From positions 7,560,501 through 7,624,500 of the forward strand of contig NZ_CP152412.1 of NCBI RefSeq assembly GCF_038957035.1: 64,000 bases of DNA, read 5' to 3'. The position numbers and the translations under genes are program-made. How positions within the stretch are numbered: position 1 is the stretch's first letter; the number at the start of each line of letters is the position of its first letter. Source of the DNA: Bradyrhizobium sp. B097 (GTDB lineage: Bacteria; Pseudomonadota; Alphaproteobacteria; Rhizobiales; Xanthobacteraceae). Shown here piece by piece: positions 17,199 to 25,649 of this stretch. A model generated the notes under the pieces. It saw nothing but the letters and a program-made list of their open reading frames with translations, had not been told where the DNA came from and did no database searches.

Positions 17199-17272
17199 AT
17201 TGGTCGAGCACGACCGAGCTGATCGCCGAGATCCTGCCCGGACTCGAGGGCATGACGCGATGTAGGCTCGTT
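17000..17272 (+). pseudogene. E2-like (ubiquitin-conjugating fold) domain remnant
   Basis: In the frame starting at 17,021 the product reads QAQPHIKKDGKLCLGGK...GIATVKRALSEAFRLL, then DDFREDFGLYWLN. The pattern 'PHI..DG.LCL ... DFxxEFxxYW' is typical of bacterial E2-like domains found fused to ThiF/E1 proteins. No start, no E1 part, and no intact frame after about 17,270. It may be a degraded relative of the E1-JAB gene at the left edge. Confidence 0.45.
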
Positions 17273-17455
17273 CGCGCGGTACAGACGAAGACCGAGGTAA
17301 CAACGCAGGCGCAAGGAGATCTGTACGTTCGATCGCTGGGTCAACTGTGACGCCGACAGTGCGATGATCTTCTCGTCGTCGCCGCCGTCATCATCCATCT
17401 TCAACAAGCCAATCCGCCGCACTTCAAATGCGATCTCCACTTGGCCTGGTCGCAA
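17270..17455 (-). pseudogene. Inorganic pyrophosphatase fragment
   Basis: The minus-strand frame reads FEVRRIGLLKMDDDGGDDEKIIA followed by SQLTQR, close to the conserved core of family I inorganic pyrophosphatases ('RPVGVLKMxDExGxDxKIIAVPxxKL'). Only about 45 residues are recognisable; both ends are missing. Confidence 0.5.
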
Positions 17456-17583
17456 CCGTGGCTCGCCATTAATTTTGACGGTGGAATGAACTCAGCCGGC
17501 TCCAGGACGAGCAGTCTTAGGCCGACCGGCTCCCGCGCCTCCTGGACGACAACCTTCTCCTTTCTTGGCGCCGATGCGTTTCG

Positions 17584-18351
17584 TCAGCTTGCTGCCCCAG
17601 CGTTTGAGCGCAGAACCTCGTTACAACGGTCACAAGGACGTTCGCGGCGGTCATCATTCGCCGAACACTTTGTCCGCCTTTCGCCATCACCAGGAGTTCG
17701 ATCGAGCTTTTCAAGTTTCTCGGTCAGACAGGACTGGGTAAGGAGCAGCCGTGCGAAAGTATCGTGCAAATCCGGCGCTTCAACGAGAACGGCGTTAACT
17801 TGACGAGCCAGGTTGGTCGAAAGCTGGCGCCGAGCAGTACGCCGAAGCTTTGTTGGCCACGACGGACCGATCCTAAGCGCGGATCCAGAACGCCGCGATC
17901 TTTCCGCCCTCGGCGCCGCAAAGACGTCCGCTTGGTGCTTGGCTCAAGACCGCATGCACGACCATGATCGCACGGCCGTTGCCATCCAAGAATGGGTGTC
18001 CATAGGCGAGATCGCCCATCACCTCGCCCGGCTTCTTCACCATCACAGCCGGATCGTTGCCGAGCTGTAGGCCGTATTCTACGGCACGCTGGGCTTGCCC
18101 GGGATGGGCAAACAGTACGTCACCCTTGGTGACTGCGGTGTTGGGTGCCGTGGCGGCGCGATCCTCGCCCGCCCATGGGCAAACGTCCTCGAACAGCTGT
18201 TTGTGGGTACCAAGGACATCCTGGTACGAAATCTTACTGCGCTTCGTGAGGTCAGCGACCGCATCATCATGTTTGTCAAGGAAGGCGCGATGCTCGAGCT
18301 CTTTGACCGCCGTGGGATCATGGCCGACCGGTCGACGATGTCTCTATCCAT
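17584..18351 (-). pseudogene. Third Fic-domain locus, broken
   Basis: On the minus strand from about 18,310 a start-less frame encodes EHRAFLDKHDDAVADLTKR, LGTHKQLFEDVCPWAGEDR, KGDVLFAHPGQAQRAVEYG and the Fic motif HPFLDGNGRAIMVVH (around 17,960-18,000). It then runs into a stop near 17,870, and a downstream frame (LARQVNAVLVEAPDLHDTF...) may be its displaced tail. The arrangement resembles Fic proteins of VbhT/BepC type, which have GNGR followed by TIMxVH. It abuts the integrase fragment head to head. Confidence 0.65.
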
Positions 18352-18354
18352 CGA

Positions 18355-18797
18355 CGTCCTTGGCTCAGGCGCGCGAGATCTTCAAGCGCGACTATGCCGA
18401 CGTGATCCAGAAGGGCCGGAGCATCAAGATCGCAACAGACACCCGCCCCGGCACGGTCGCCGACATGTTCGAGGGCTATGTCGCGTCGCTCGAGCCCGCC
18501 GGCAAGCCGTCCTGGAAGGAGACAGAGAAAGGCCTCAACAAGATCGCCGACACGCTCGGGCGCCACCGCCTCGCGCGTGAGATCGAGTCTGACGAGATCG
18601 TCGAGCTTATCCGACCGATTTACGAGCGTGGCGCCCGTTCAATGGCCGACCACGTGCGATGTTACATCCACGCGGCCTATAGTTGGGGGATGAAATCCGA
18701 CAACGATTATCGGAACACATCCCTGCGCCGTTTCCGTATCCCATACAATCCGGCCTCGGAAATTCCGTGCGCGCAATGCTTACCAAGAAGCGCCTGA
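18355..18797 (+). pseudogene. Tyrosine-recombinase (phage integrase) fragment
   Basis: The frame SLAQAREIFKRDYADVIQKG...TVADMFEGYVASLE...WKETEKGLNKIADTLGRHRLAREIESDEIVELI is the N-terminal arm and core-binding SAM-like domain of P4-type tyrosine integrases. The catalytic domain (R..HxxR..Y) is absent: the frame ends after NPASEIPCA. It is the only integrase trace in the window and is not next to the tRNA, so the island's own integrase is missing or outside. Confidence 0.7.
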
Positions 18798-18879
18798 AGG
18801 CGGCGGCATGACCAAGCGCCCGTCCAAACCCACGGCTCCGCGAAAAGGCGCGAGACCCGCGACCGAGATCGACGCACAA

Positions 18880-19115
18880 AGCTATCGCCGAACGCCGGCG
18901 TCAGACCGGTCACGGTGATGATGATGACCGACGTGATCTTGGCGACCGGACCTTGCACCGACTCCAGGATCTGATTGAGCGGCGTCTCCCAGGGCATCGA
19001 GGAGCCGGAGGCGTAGGCCGCAGGGGCTAAAGCGATGGAGATGAAGGCAATCGCCGCGAGTTCGGTGAAGCGGCGGCGAAGGTAGTGAATCGCGGGAGGG
19101 CACTGGATTATGATG
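18880..19115 (-). pseudogene. trbC: trbC (VirB2-type pilin) remnant
   Basis: Minus-strand frame with IIIQCPPAIHY, then LAAIAFISIALAPAAYASGSSMPWETPLNQILESVQGPVAKI and VIIITVTGLTPAFGDSF: signal peptide, processing site (YASGSS) and first TM helix of TrbC/VirB2 pilin of a Trb-type conjugation system. The start codon is not intact (ATCATAATC where an ATG is expected) and the protein is cut after GDSF at the junction with the integrase remnant. Confidence 0.7.
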
Positions 19116-19126
19116 GGTCCTTGGGT

Positions 19127-19738
19127 AGCGAGGATTGGCCGCCCGCCCCGGCGGACTGGACGCGCTAATCGCCGGTGGTGGGATCCGAGGCCGGCGACGA
19201 GAGCGAGTTCGGCGAGGTGGCGTTCGCTGCCGCGGCCGCGCAGCACCGCGACAAGATCGATGGTCTCGGCGATCAGCGCCTTGGGAACGGTGAGGACGGC
19301 TTCCTAGATGAGCTGCTCGAGGCGACGAAGCGCGCCCAGCGCCGTGCCGGCGTGAATCGTTCCTATCCCACCGGGCTGGCCTGTGCCCCAGACTTTGACG
19401 AGCTCCAAGGTTTCGCTGCCCGCACCTCGCCGACCGGAATCCGGTCGGGGCGTAGGCGCAGGGAAGACCGAACCAAGTCAGACAGGGACGCGACGCCGTC
19501 CTTGGCGCGCGGCGCGACCAGATTCGGCGCGCGGCACTGCAGTTCACGCGTATCCTCGATCAGGACCACGCGATCGGTAGTGCCGGCGATCTCGGCCAGC
19601 AGCTATGTCAGCGTGGTCTTGCCGGTCGAGGTGCCGCCGGCGACAAGGATGTTCTTGCGGGCGGCGAGGGCTTCGCGGAGCACGACCGCCTGGCCGACCG
19701 TCATGATGCGGGCCGCCGCATAGTCGTCCAGTCAAGCG
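19127..19738 (-). pseudogene. trbB: trbB (conjugal transfer ATPase) remnant
   Basis: The frame reads RIMTVGQAVVLREALAAR, then a Walker A (GGTSTGKTTLT), an in-frame TAG, then VVLIEDTRELQCRAPNLVA, KDGVASLSDLVRSSLRLRPDRIPVGEVR, the Asp/His boxes of TrbB/VirB11 secretion ATPases. Further stops and shifts follow toward 19,130. The N-terminus is missing because the sequence joins the end of the GGDEF-EAL gene at 19,738. It precedes trbC in the normal Trb order, so a conjugative element once lay here. Confidence 0.75.
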
Positions 19739-21693
19739 GCAGGCGTCGACCGTTGCTTGTCTTGATCGAGCAGAGCGAAGATGTGGTCGGCCGCGACCGG
19801 TCGACCGATGAGGTATCCCTGCACTTCATCACACTTGGTTTGACGCAAATAGTCGAGCTGCTCGGTGGTTTCGACGCCTTCGGCGACCACACCGATCCGC
19901 AGGTCCTGCGTTAGTGTGATGATTGATTTTACGATCGCCGCGCTATCCGGTCGGCTCAACATGTCCCGTATGAAGGACTGATCGATCTTGATGCGTGTGT
20001 AAGGCAGTTTCAGCAAATAAGTCAGCGACGAATATCCCGTTCCGAAATCGTCGAGTGCCACCGTCACCCCCAATTGCAGGAGTGAGTTCAGGATCGTTGA
20101 CGCCGGCGCGTACTTCGAGATCAGCATAGACTCAGTTATTTCGATTTCGAGACGATGAGGAGCAACTCTGGCTTGGGAGAGGGCCTGCACGATTGTCTGT
20201 AGGATACTGGTGTTATGGAATTGAGCTGCCGAGAAATTCACGGCGACCCTGAGGTCCGACGGCCAGTTTGAGAGCGTCGCGCAGGCGCGTCGGACCACCC
20301 ACTCGCCGATTCCGTGAATCAGTCCGGTTTCTTCGGCGATTGGGATGAACTCGGTCGGAGAAATTACTCCACGGACGGGATGCCGCCAGCGCAGCAAGGC
20401 CTCGAAGCCAGTGACGCGGTTCTCGCGAATATCAAAGAACGGTTGGTAGAGGAGGAACAGTTCATCTCTGTCGATCGCGAGCTCCAGATCCCGCTGCAGC
20501 GCCCTGCGCTCGTGCGCCGATTTGCCATCGCTGATCTCAAAGAAGCAGATCGTTCCGGGCCCCGCTTGCTTGGCACGATAGAGCGCAATGTCGGCATTCC
20601 TCAGGAGCTCATGAGGCACGTCGCCATCACGCGGGGCCACTGCGATTCCGACGCTGATCGTCCCCGCGATCTCGCATTTTTCGATCGCGAATGGTTCGGC
20701 GAAGGCGCCGACGAACCGCTCGGCGACTTCCAAGGCGTCCTCGACCTTGGTCAGACTGGCCATAACAAGCGCAAATTCGTCGCCACCGATGCGCGCAACA
20801 GTATCAATCTGCCGCACGCATCGCTGCAGTCTCGCCGCGGCCTGCACTAGAAATTCATCACCCGCGGGGTGGCCAAATTTGTCGTTCACTTCCTTGAAGC
20901 GATCAAGGTCGAGAAGAAGAACCGCGAACTCCTCGCCCGTGCGGGCGAGGCGGTTGAGAGCGCCTTCGAGGCTCTCATTGAAGGCAAAACGGTTCGGCAG
21001 TTGCGTCAGGGGATCCCGTCGGCCCCTCCTTTCGGCTTCCAGTTGAGCAATCGTGCGTCTGGTAAATTCGAAAGAATGGGCGAAAACTCCGCGCAGGAGC
21101 ACGAAGCCATAGGCCGCTACCAGGAGAGCAACGAGCAGATAGACGAAATCGTCGTTTCTGCCGAGGCAAATCGCCGTACCCACAAAGATCGGAGCCGTGA
21201 ACGCAACTGCCGCCACCGGAACAGCGGCGAAGGCGAACGCGCCACCCGCAAGCATCCCTGAGCAGAGACATGTTATGACGAGCTGCCCGCCATTGGAGGC
21301 GTTCGCGAAGAAGGCCACTGGTACAATTGCCCAGGCGGTTCCGAGGGCCAGCGCATTGCGTACCAACCGGTGCATGGCCTGGCGTGACACGAACTGGGGC
21401 TTGGTCATCAGTCGTGATGAACGCGCTCTCAAGCCGATCGATAGCGCGCCGCAGACGACGGTCACAGCCCAGATCAGCGCAAAGTTTCTGTCGGGCGAAT
21501 GCCAAAGCGCAATTGCGAGCACGGTCGCATTGCAGACGTTGGCCAGCATGATGCCCAGCGAATAGCTCAGCACGAGGGAGAGCTGCTCGGCACGAATGTA
21601 TCCTGCGACCGCTTCATCCGTGGACGGCCCGCCGAATGCCGCCAGATCCCCGGCCAGCAGCTTCGAGAGATAGGAGTTCAGATATGCTTTCAT
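19732..21693 (-). CDS. Membrane-bound GGDEF-EAL cyclic-di-GMP enzyme
   Basis: A 653-residue protein. The N-terminal 220 residues hold about six hydrophobic segments. A diguanylate cyclase domain follows with IGGDEFAL (about residue 300) and an I-site RQID five residues before GGDEF, so product inhibition is expected. The phosphodiesterase domain has FEALLRW, the Mg-binding ITESMLI and LDDFGTGYSS, and EGVET near the end, so both catalytic motifs are intact. It makes and/or breaks cyclic di-GMP, controlling motility and biofilm. It is intact among decayed neighbours and abuts the trbB remnant. No co-directional partner is seen. Confidence 0.92.
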   Translation of the reverse strand: MKAYLNSYLSKLLAGDLAAFGGPSTDEAVAGYIRAEQLSLVLSYSLGIMLANVCNATVLAIALWHSPDRNFALIWAVTVVCGALSIGLRARSSRLMTKPQFVSRQAMHRLVRNALALGTAWAIVPVAFFANASNGGQLVITCLCSGMLAGGAFAFAAVPVAAVAFTAPIFVGTAICLGRNDDFVYLLVALLVAAYGFVLLRGVFAHSFEFTRRTIAQLEAERRGRRDPLTQLPNRFAFNESLEGALNRLARTGEEFAVLLLDLDRFKEVNDKFGHPAGDEFLVQAAARLQRCVRQIDTVARIGGDEFALVMASLTKVEDALEVAERFVGAFAEPFAIEKCEIAGTISVGIAVAPRDGDVPHELLRNADIALYRAKQAGPGTICFFEISDGKSAHERRALQRDLELAIDRDELFLLYQPFFDIRENRVTGFEALLRWRHPVRGVISPTEFIPIAEETGLIHGIGEWVVRRACATLSNWPSDLRVAVNFSAAQFHNTSILQTIVQALSQARVAPHRLEIEITESMLISKYAPASTILNSLLQLGVTVALDDFGTGYSSLTYLLKLPYTRIKIDQSFIRDMLSRPDSAAIVKSIITLTQDLRIGVVAEGVETTEQLDYLRQTKCDEVQGYLIGRPVAADHIFALLDQDKQRSTPAA

Positions 21694-22166
21694 TCTGAGA
21701 CCCTGCAGGACTGGCTATGGCGTTGGCGCCGACTCTGGAAAGTCGCGGCAAATCTTTGACAAAAGATAAACTTTCGATTGTATCAGCCGCCTGGCGACAC
21801 CTCACGGCGCGACGAATTCTCGTTGAGGGCTTGGACCGGTTAAAAGTTGAAGACCAACTCTGTTCGTTTCGTACAAACCTATTGCTTGATAGATCGCAAA
21901 TTTGCGCTAACCGCAGGGTGACAGCCTGAGCACCAAGCGGAATGAAGCGGCGGGGTGTGAGGCCGGTCGGGCTCGACAAAGGTTTAGGTGGGGCACTTGC
22001 TCCAGCGACTTTCTCTTTGCGTGACCCTTGCGGTCCGCTGTCCTGCCGCGCGGCACCCGGCGAATAAAAAGGCGGTCTTTTGGTAGCGGTGACGACGATT
22101 TTCATGGTGTCATAATCGCACTGCAGCTCTCAGTTGCTGTCCATCCCGATGATTGAGACGGCTGTC
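21694..22166. other. Intergenic region upstream of the GGDEF-EAL gene
   Basis: 472 bases with no convincing gene. A minus-strand frame starting at 22,105 (MKIVVTATKRPPFYSPGAARQ) opens like a real protein but becomes low-quality sequence and runs into the GGDEF-EAL start; I do not call it. The region is AT-rich near 21,750-21,900 and probably holds the promoter of the GGDEF-EAL gene. Confidence 0.45.
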
Positions 22167-22493
22167 TCACGTCGACTCGCTCTCCTGAATATCCTCCAGG
22201 ATCTCCTGCCGCAGCTTCGGCCCTTGACTGAGCCGGCGCCCGATCGCAGCGACGAAATTGTCGTAGCGCGCGGCCGCCTGTGTCCTCGCCGCTTTTGCAG
22301 CCTGTTCAGGGAGCGGCGGTGTCGCAGCGAGCCAGAACCGAACGAATAACGCCAAGGTCTCGATCGAGATCCCCATGTCGCGTTCGAGCCGCACGATGCG
22401 GCGATCGACTTGATCAAGTCGCTTCGCAATGGCGGCCTTCCGGGAGACGGTTGGATGCCTTGCGCGTTCGCGCCGCTGGCCTATGACCGACAT
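22167..22493 (-). CDS. Small conjugative-element-associated hypothetical protein
   Basis: About 108 residues from MSVIGQRRE. The composition is strongly protein-like: RKAAIAKRLDQVDRRIVRLERDMGISIETLALFVRFWLAATPPLPE, an N-terminal basic coiled segment followed by a conserved-looking core. I recall similar proteins near relaxase and traG genes of rhizobial integrative elements, but the family has no function I can name. It is divergent from the AAA ATPase gene. Confidence 0.55.
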   Translation of the reverse strand: MSVIGQRRERARHPTVSRKAAIAKRLDQVDRRIVRLERDMGISIETLALFVRFWLAATPPLPEQAAKAARTQAAARYDNFVAAIGRRLSQGPKLRQEILEDIQESEST

Positions 22494-22688
22494 CCAGGCC
22501 GGGAGCATGTGGCTACAAACCGGGGCGGCTCAAAGTAGCACAGCACGCGTTCGAACCCGTCCGCGCTGGAGACGGAATGGTACACTCGATCGCGGAATCG
22601 CAATTGCGATTGCACGATGGCGATTGCGCGCGCTAAACTTGAGTCGGATGGCGTTCATTGGGCGAACATGAGCGCTGGGGGAACACCT

Positions 22689-24857
22689 ATGAAACAGCTT
22701 AGCGTCGAGCTGCAGCACTGCTACGGCATAAGGGCACTCAAAGAGCAGTTCGACTTCAATTCAGGCAGCGCTTGCGCGATCTACGCACCGAACGGCGCCA
22801 TGAAATCATCCTTGGCGAAGACGTTTCAGGACATCGCGGACGGCAAGGCTTCAGGAGATCGAGTGTTCCCTGAACGTCCAACCGCCCGGAAGGTCGTCGA
22901 CGAAACGGGGGTGGAGATCGCCCCGGAATGCGTATTGGTCGTCCGCCCCTATGACGAGGTGTTCGGTCACACCGAGAGGACATCCACCCTTCTCGTCAAT
23001 GCGGCGCTTCGTGAGGAGTACGAGAAGCTCCACCTAGACATTGATGCCGCCAAGGACCGCCTGCTTGCGGCTCTGAAGGTTCAGTCCGGCACCAAAAAAG
23101 ATATCGAAAGGGAGATATCACTCGCTTTTACGCGCGAAGAGCAGCAATTTTACCGAGCCTTGATCCGGATCAGAGACGAGCTAGCCTCTCAAAAAGGGCA
23201 TCCGTTCGCGGACATCAATTACGACATCATCTTCGACGAGAAAGTGCTGACGCTCCTCAACACCAAGGACGTCAAGACAGCGATCGAGTCGTACATCAAG
23301 AAATACAACGAGCTGCTTGCCGCCTCGACCTATTTCAAAAAAGGTATCTTCAATTATTACAATGCCTCGACCATCGCGAAGAGCCTTGCGGACAATGGAT
23401 TCTTCAAGGCCAAGCATTCGATACGCCTGAACGCCGATAAGGCGATAGACATCGCGGACGAAAAGGAGCTTGAGAAGCTCATCAAGGCGGAGAAGGACCA
23501 GATTTCAAGCGACAAGGATCTGCGTAAGAAATTTTCCGACCTGGAGAAGCTCATTCAGCGCAACGCCACGGTGCGGGAATTTGATGAATACGTCTCCAAC
23601 AACGAACACCTGCTGCCGGAACTGTCCAATATCGACAAATTCCGGGAAGAGGTTTGGAAGTCCTATTTGAAGGCCAACTGGGACACCTACGTCGATGTGG
23701 TCGACAAGTTTCAGGCGGCGGAAAAGCGACGGGCCGAGATCGAGGCCCAAGCCGCGACCGAGCGTACACAGTGGGAAGAGGTCATCGACGTCTTCAACAG
23801 CCGGTTCTTCGTACCGTTTAAGCTGGAGGCCAAGAACCGCCTTTCGGTGATGTTGGGGCAAGAACCCATGCTCTCTTTGGGATTCCGCTTCGAGGACGGC
23901 AAGGATTCAGCGGAGGTGCAAAAGGAGTCGCTGGTGGAGGTCCTGAGCACCGGCGAAAAGAAGGCCCTCTATGTTCTCAACGTCATCTTCGAGATTGAGG
24001 CCCGCCGCAAATCCGGGCAGAAAACCCTCCTAGTGGTCGACGACATTGCCGACTCCTTCGATTACAAGAACAAATACGCGATCATCCAGTACCTGATGGA
24101 AATCGGCGAGGATTCGATCTTCACCCAACTCATTCTGACGCACAACTTCGACTTCTTCCGCACCATCAACAGCCGCCTGCTCGTCCCGTACTCTCAATGC
24201 TACATGGCGTCGAAGAGCGAGGCCGGTTTGCAGCTTGCGCGCGCCTCTGGGATTCAGAACGTTTTCGTCCGCGACTGGAAAAAGGCGTTTTTCAACGATC
24301 CCATGAAGAGGATCGCGTCAATTCCGTTCATGCGCAACCTCATTGAATACACCAAGGGCGAAGATGATCCCGATTACCTTCGCCTGACTTCCCTGCTTCA
24401 CTGCAAAGCCGATACAGCCTCAATCACCGAAAGTGATCTCGACAAAATCTATACCGGCTTGTTTGGTGGCAAGGGCGCCTGGAAGAAGCCCGGCGACACG
24501 GTGGTCGCGTCGATCCAGTCCCAAGCGGCGCAATGCATCAAGGACGGCAGCACCTCCAAGCTTGAAAACAAGATCGTGCTCTCCTTAGCCGCGCGCTTCT
24601 CTGCGGAGAGCTTTATGGTCAAGAAAATCAATGACCAAAAGAAGGTCGACGCCATCAAGGCGCTCCAGACCACGAAGCTCCTTTCCCTTTATCAAGCCTG
24701 CAAGGATTGCGATGACGGCGCTGTGCGGGTCATTCAACGGGTTGTGTTGATGACGCCGGAAAACATCCATTTGAATTCGTTCATGTACGAACCCATCCTG
24801 GACATGTCCGACGACCATCTTCGCGCTCTTTATCAGGATGTGAGCAAGCTGAGCTAA
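22689..24857 (+). CDS. AAA_13/RloC-like SMC-type ATPase
   Basis: The ATG at 22689 (MKQLSVEL) follows a GGGGGA site. The 722-residue protein has a split ABC/SMC-type ATPase: an unusual P-loop IYAPNGAMKSSLAKTF (Gly before the Lys replaced, about residue 35), a long helical middle, a signature-like LSTGEKKALYVLNVIFEIE (about 420), Walker B KTLLVVDDIADSFD (about 450) and a switch histidine LILTHNFDFFRT (about 483). This layout is that of the AAA_13 group that includes the ATPase part of anticodon nucleases PrrC and RloC. A C-terminal 200-residue region with no recognised motif may be an effector. It leads a same-strand block with a HigBA pair and a DUF2130 gene. Confidence 0.8.
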   Translation: MKQLSVELQHCYGIRALKEQFDFNSGSACAIYAPNGAMKSSLAKTFQDIADGKASGDRVFPERPTARKVVDETGVEIAPECVLVVRPYDEVFGHTERTSTLLVNAALREEYEKLHLDIDAAKDRLLAALKVQSGTKKDIEREISLAFTREEQQFYRALIRIRDELASQKGHPFADINYDIIFDEKVLTLLNTKDVKTAIESYIKKYNELLAASTYFKKGIFNYYNASTIAKSLADNGFFKAKHSIRLNADKAIDIADEKELEKLIKAEKDQISSDKDLRKKFSDLEKLIQRNATVREFDEYVSNNEHLLPELSNIDKFREEVWKSYLKANWDTYVDVVDKFQAAEKRRAEIEAQAATERTQWEEVIDVFNSRFFVPFKLEAKNRLSVMLGQEPMLSLGFRFEDGKDSAEVQKESLVEVLSTGEKKALYVLNVIFEIEARRKSGQKTLLVVDDIADSFDYKNKYAIIQYLMEIGEDSIFTQLILTHNFDFFRTINSRLLVPYSQCYMASKSEAGLQLARASGIQNVFVRDWKKAFFNDPMKRIASIPFMRNLIEYTKGEDDPDYLRLTSLLHCKADTASITESDLDKIYTGLFGGKGAWKKPGDTVVASIQSQAAQCIKDGSTSKLENKIVLSLAARFSAESFMVKKINDQKKVDAIKALQTTKLLSLYQACKDCDDGAVRVIQRVVLMTPENIHLNSFMYEPILDMSDDHLRALYQDVSKLS

Positions 24858-24883
24858 CCGACACTGGTTTGCCTTGGGAGCCG

Positions 24884-24913
24884 TTGACATTCCATCTATA
24901 GGTATATTACTAT
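24884..24913 (+). promoter_or_regulatory. Promoter and imperfect palindrome before the second higBA pair
   Basis: TTGACA (24884-24889) is a perfect -35 hexamer. Downstream, ATAGGTATATTACTAT (24898-24913) is an imperfect palindrome covering the -10 region (TATTAC or TACTAT), ending 6 bases before the GTG start of the toxin. This is where an autorepressing antitoxin would bind. Confidence 0.55.
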
Positions 24914-24919
24914 AAGAAC

Positions 24920-25291
24920 GTGAATGATCTACTGCGCGCGATCAAACCCACCGTATTCGTGGGTTCGAGCAAAAAGGACCTGCGGGCATTTCCCGCAGCC
25001 GTCCGAAGCGAGATCGGCCAGTCCCTTTTCGAAGCGCAGCTCGGCGAATACCCGCGCAACGCGAAGCCCCTGAAAGGCTTCAGCGGGGTTTTGGAGATTC
25101 GCGACAATTTCGACGGTGATACCTACCGCACCGTCTACACAACGCGTTTAGAGGGCGTCCTGTACGTCCTGCACGCTTTTCAGAAAAAATCGACCAGCGG
25201 AATCGCAACTCCGCGGAGGCATATTGACCTGATCCGGCAGCGCCTGCGCGACGCCGAGGCAATCCACAAAGCAACAAAGGGAGACCGATGA
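24920..25291 (+). CDS. HigB/RelE-type (Gp49-like) toxin
   Basis: GTG start. The 123-residue product has the layout of phage-derived Gp49-like/HigB toxins: KPTVFVGSSKKDLRAFPAAVRSEIGQSLFEAQLGE, then KPLKGFSGVLEIRDNFDGDTYRTVYTTRLEGVLYVLHAFQKKSTSG with basic residues on the sheet and the typical HAFQKKS strand. Expected action is ribosome-dependent mRNA cleavage. The stop overlaps the antitoxin start (ATGATGA). Confidence 0.85.
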   Translation: MNDLLRAIKPTVFVGSSKKDLRAFPAAVRSEIGQSLFEAQLGEYPRNAKPLKGFSGVLEIRDNFDGDTYRTVYTTRLEGVLYVLHAFQKKSTSGIATPRRHIDLIRQRLRDAEAIHKATKGDR

Positions 25292-25629
25292 TGAGCACGA
25301 AGAAGAAGCTGCCCGCCCACAGCCGGGGCTCCGGCAACATTTTCGCCGACCTCGGCCTGCCGAATGCCGAAGAGCACCAGCTCAAGGCTGCCCTGATCGT
25401 TCAGTTGAAGCGGCTGATGGCCGAGCGGGAAATCACCCAGACCGAGGCCGCGAAGCTGGTTGAGATGAAACAGCCCGACCTCTCCAAGCTCCTGCGAGGG
25501 CATTTCAAGCTGGTTTCGGTGGAAAAGCTGCTGCGGATGCTCACGGCGTTCGACCAGGACGTCGAAATAACGGTAAAGCCACATCGGAAGCGTGGCGAGG
25601 CCGGCCGGATCACGTTCATTCCGGCCTAG
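25288..25629 (+). CDS. HigA-type Xre antitoxin
   Basis: A 113-residue helix-turn-helix protein: QLKAALIVQLKRLMAEREITQTEAAKLVEMKQPDLSKLLRGHFKLVSVEKLLRMLTAF is a canonical Xre domain with a conserved start seen in XRE antitoxins of Gp49-like toxins. It neutralises the preceding toxin and represses the pair. GGGAG precedes the ATG. Followed by the DUF2130 gene 20 bases later. Confidence 0.88.
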   Translation: MMSTKKKLPAHSRGSGNIFADLGLPNAEEHQLKAALIVQLKRLMAEREITQTEAAKLVEMKQPDLSKLLRGHFKLVSVEKLLRMLTAFDQDVEITVKPHRKRGEAGRITFIPA

Positions 25630-25649
25630 GCCTGCCGAAAGGAGGGTTC

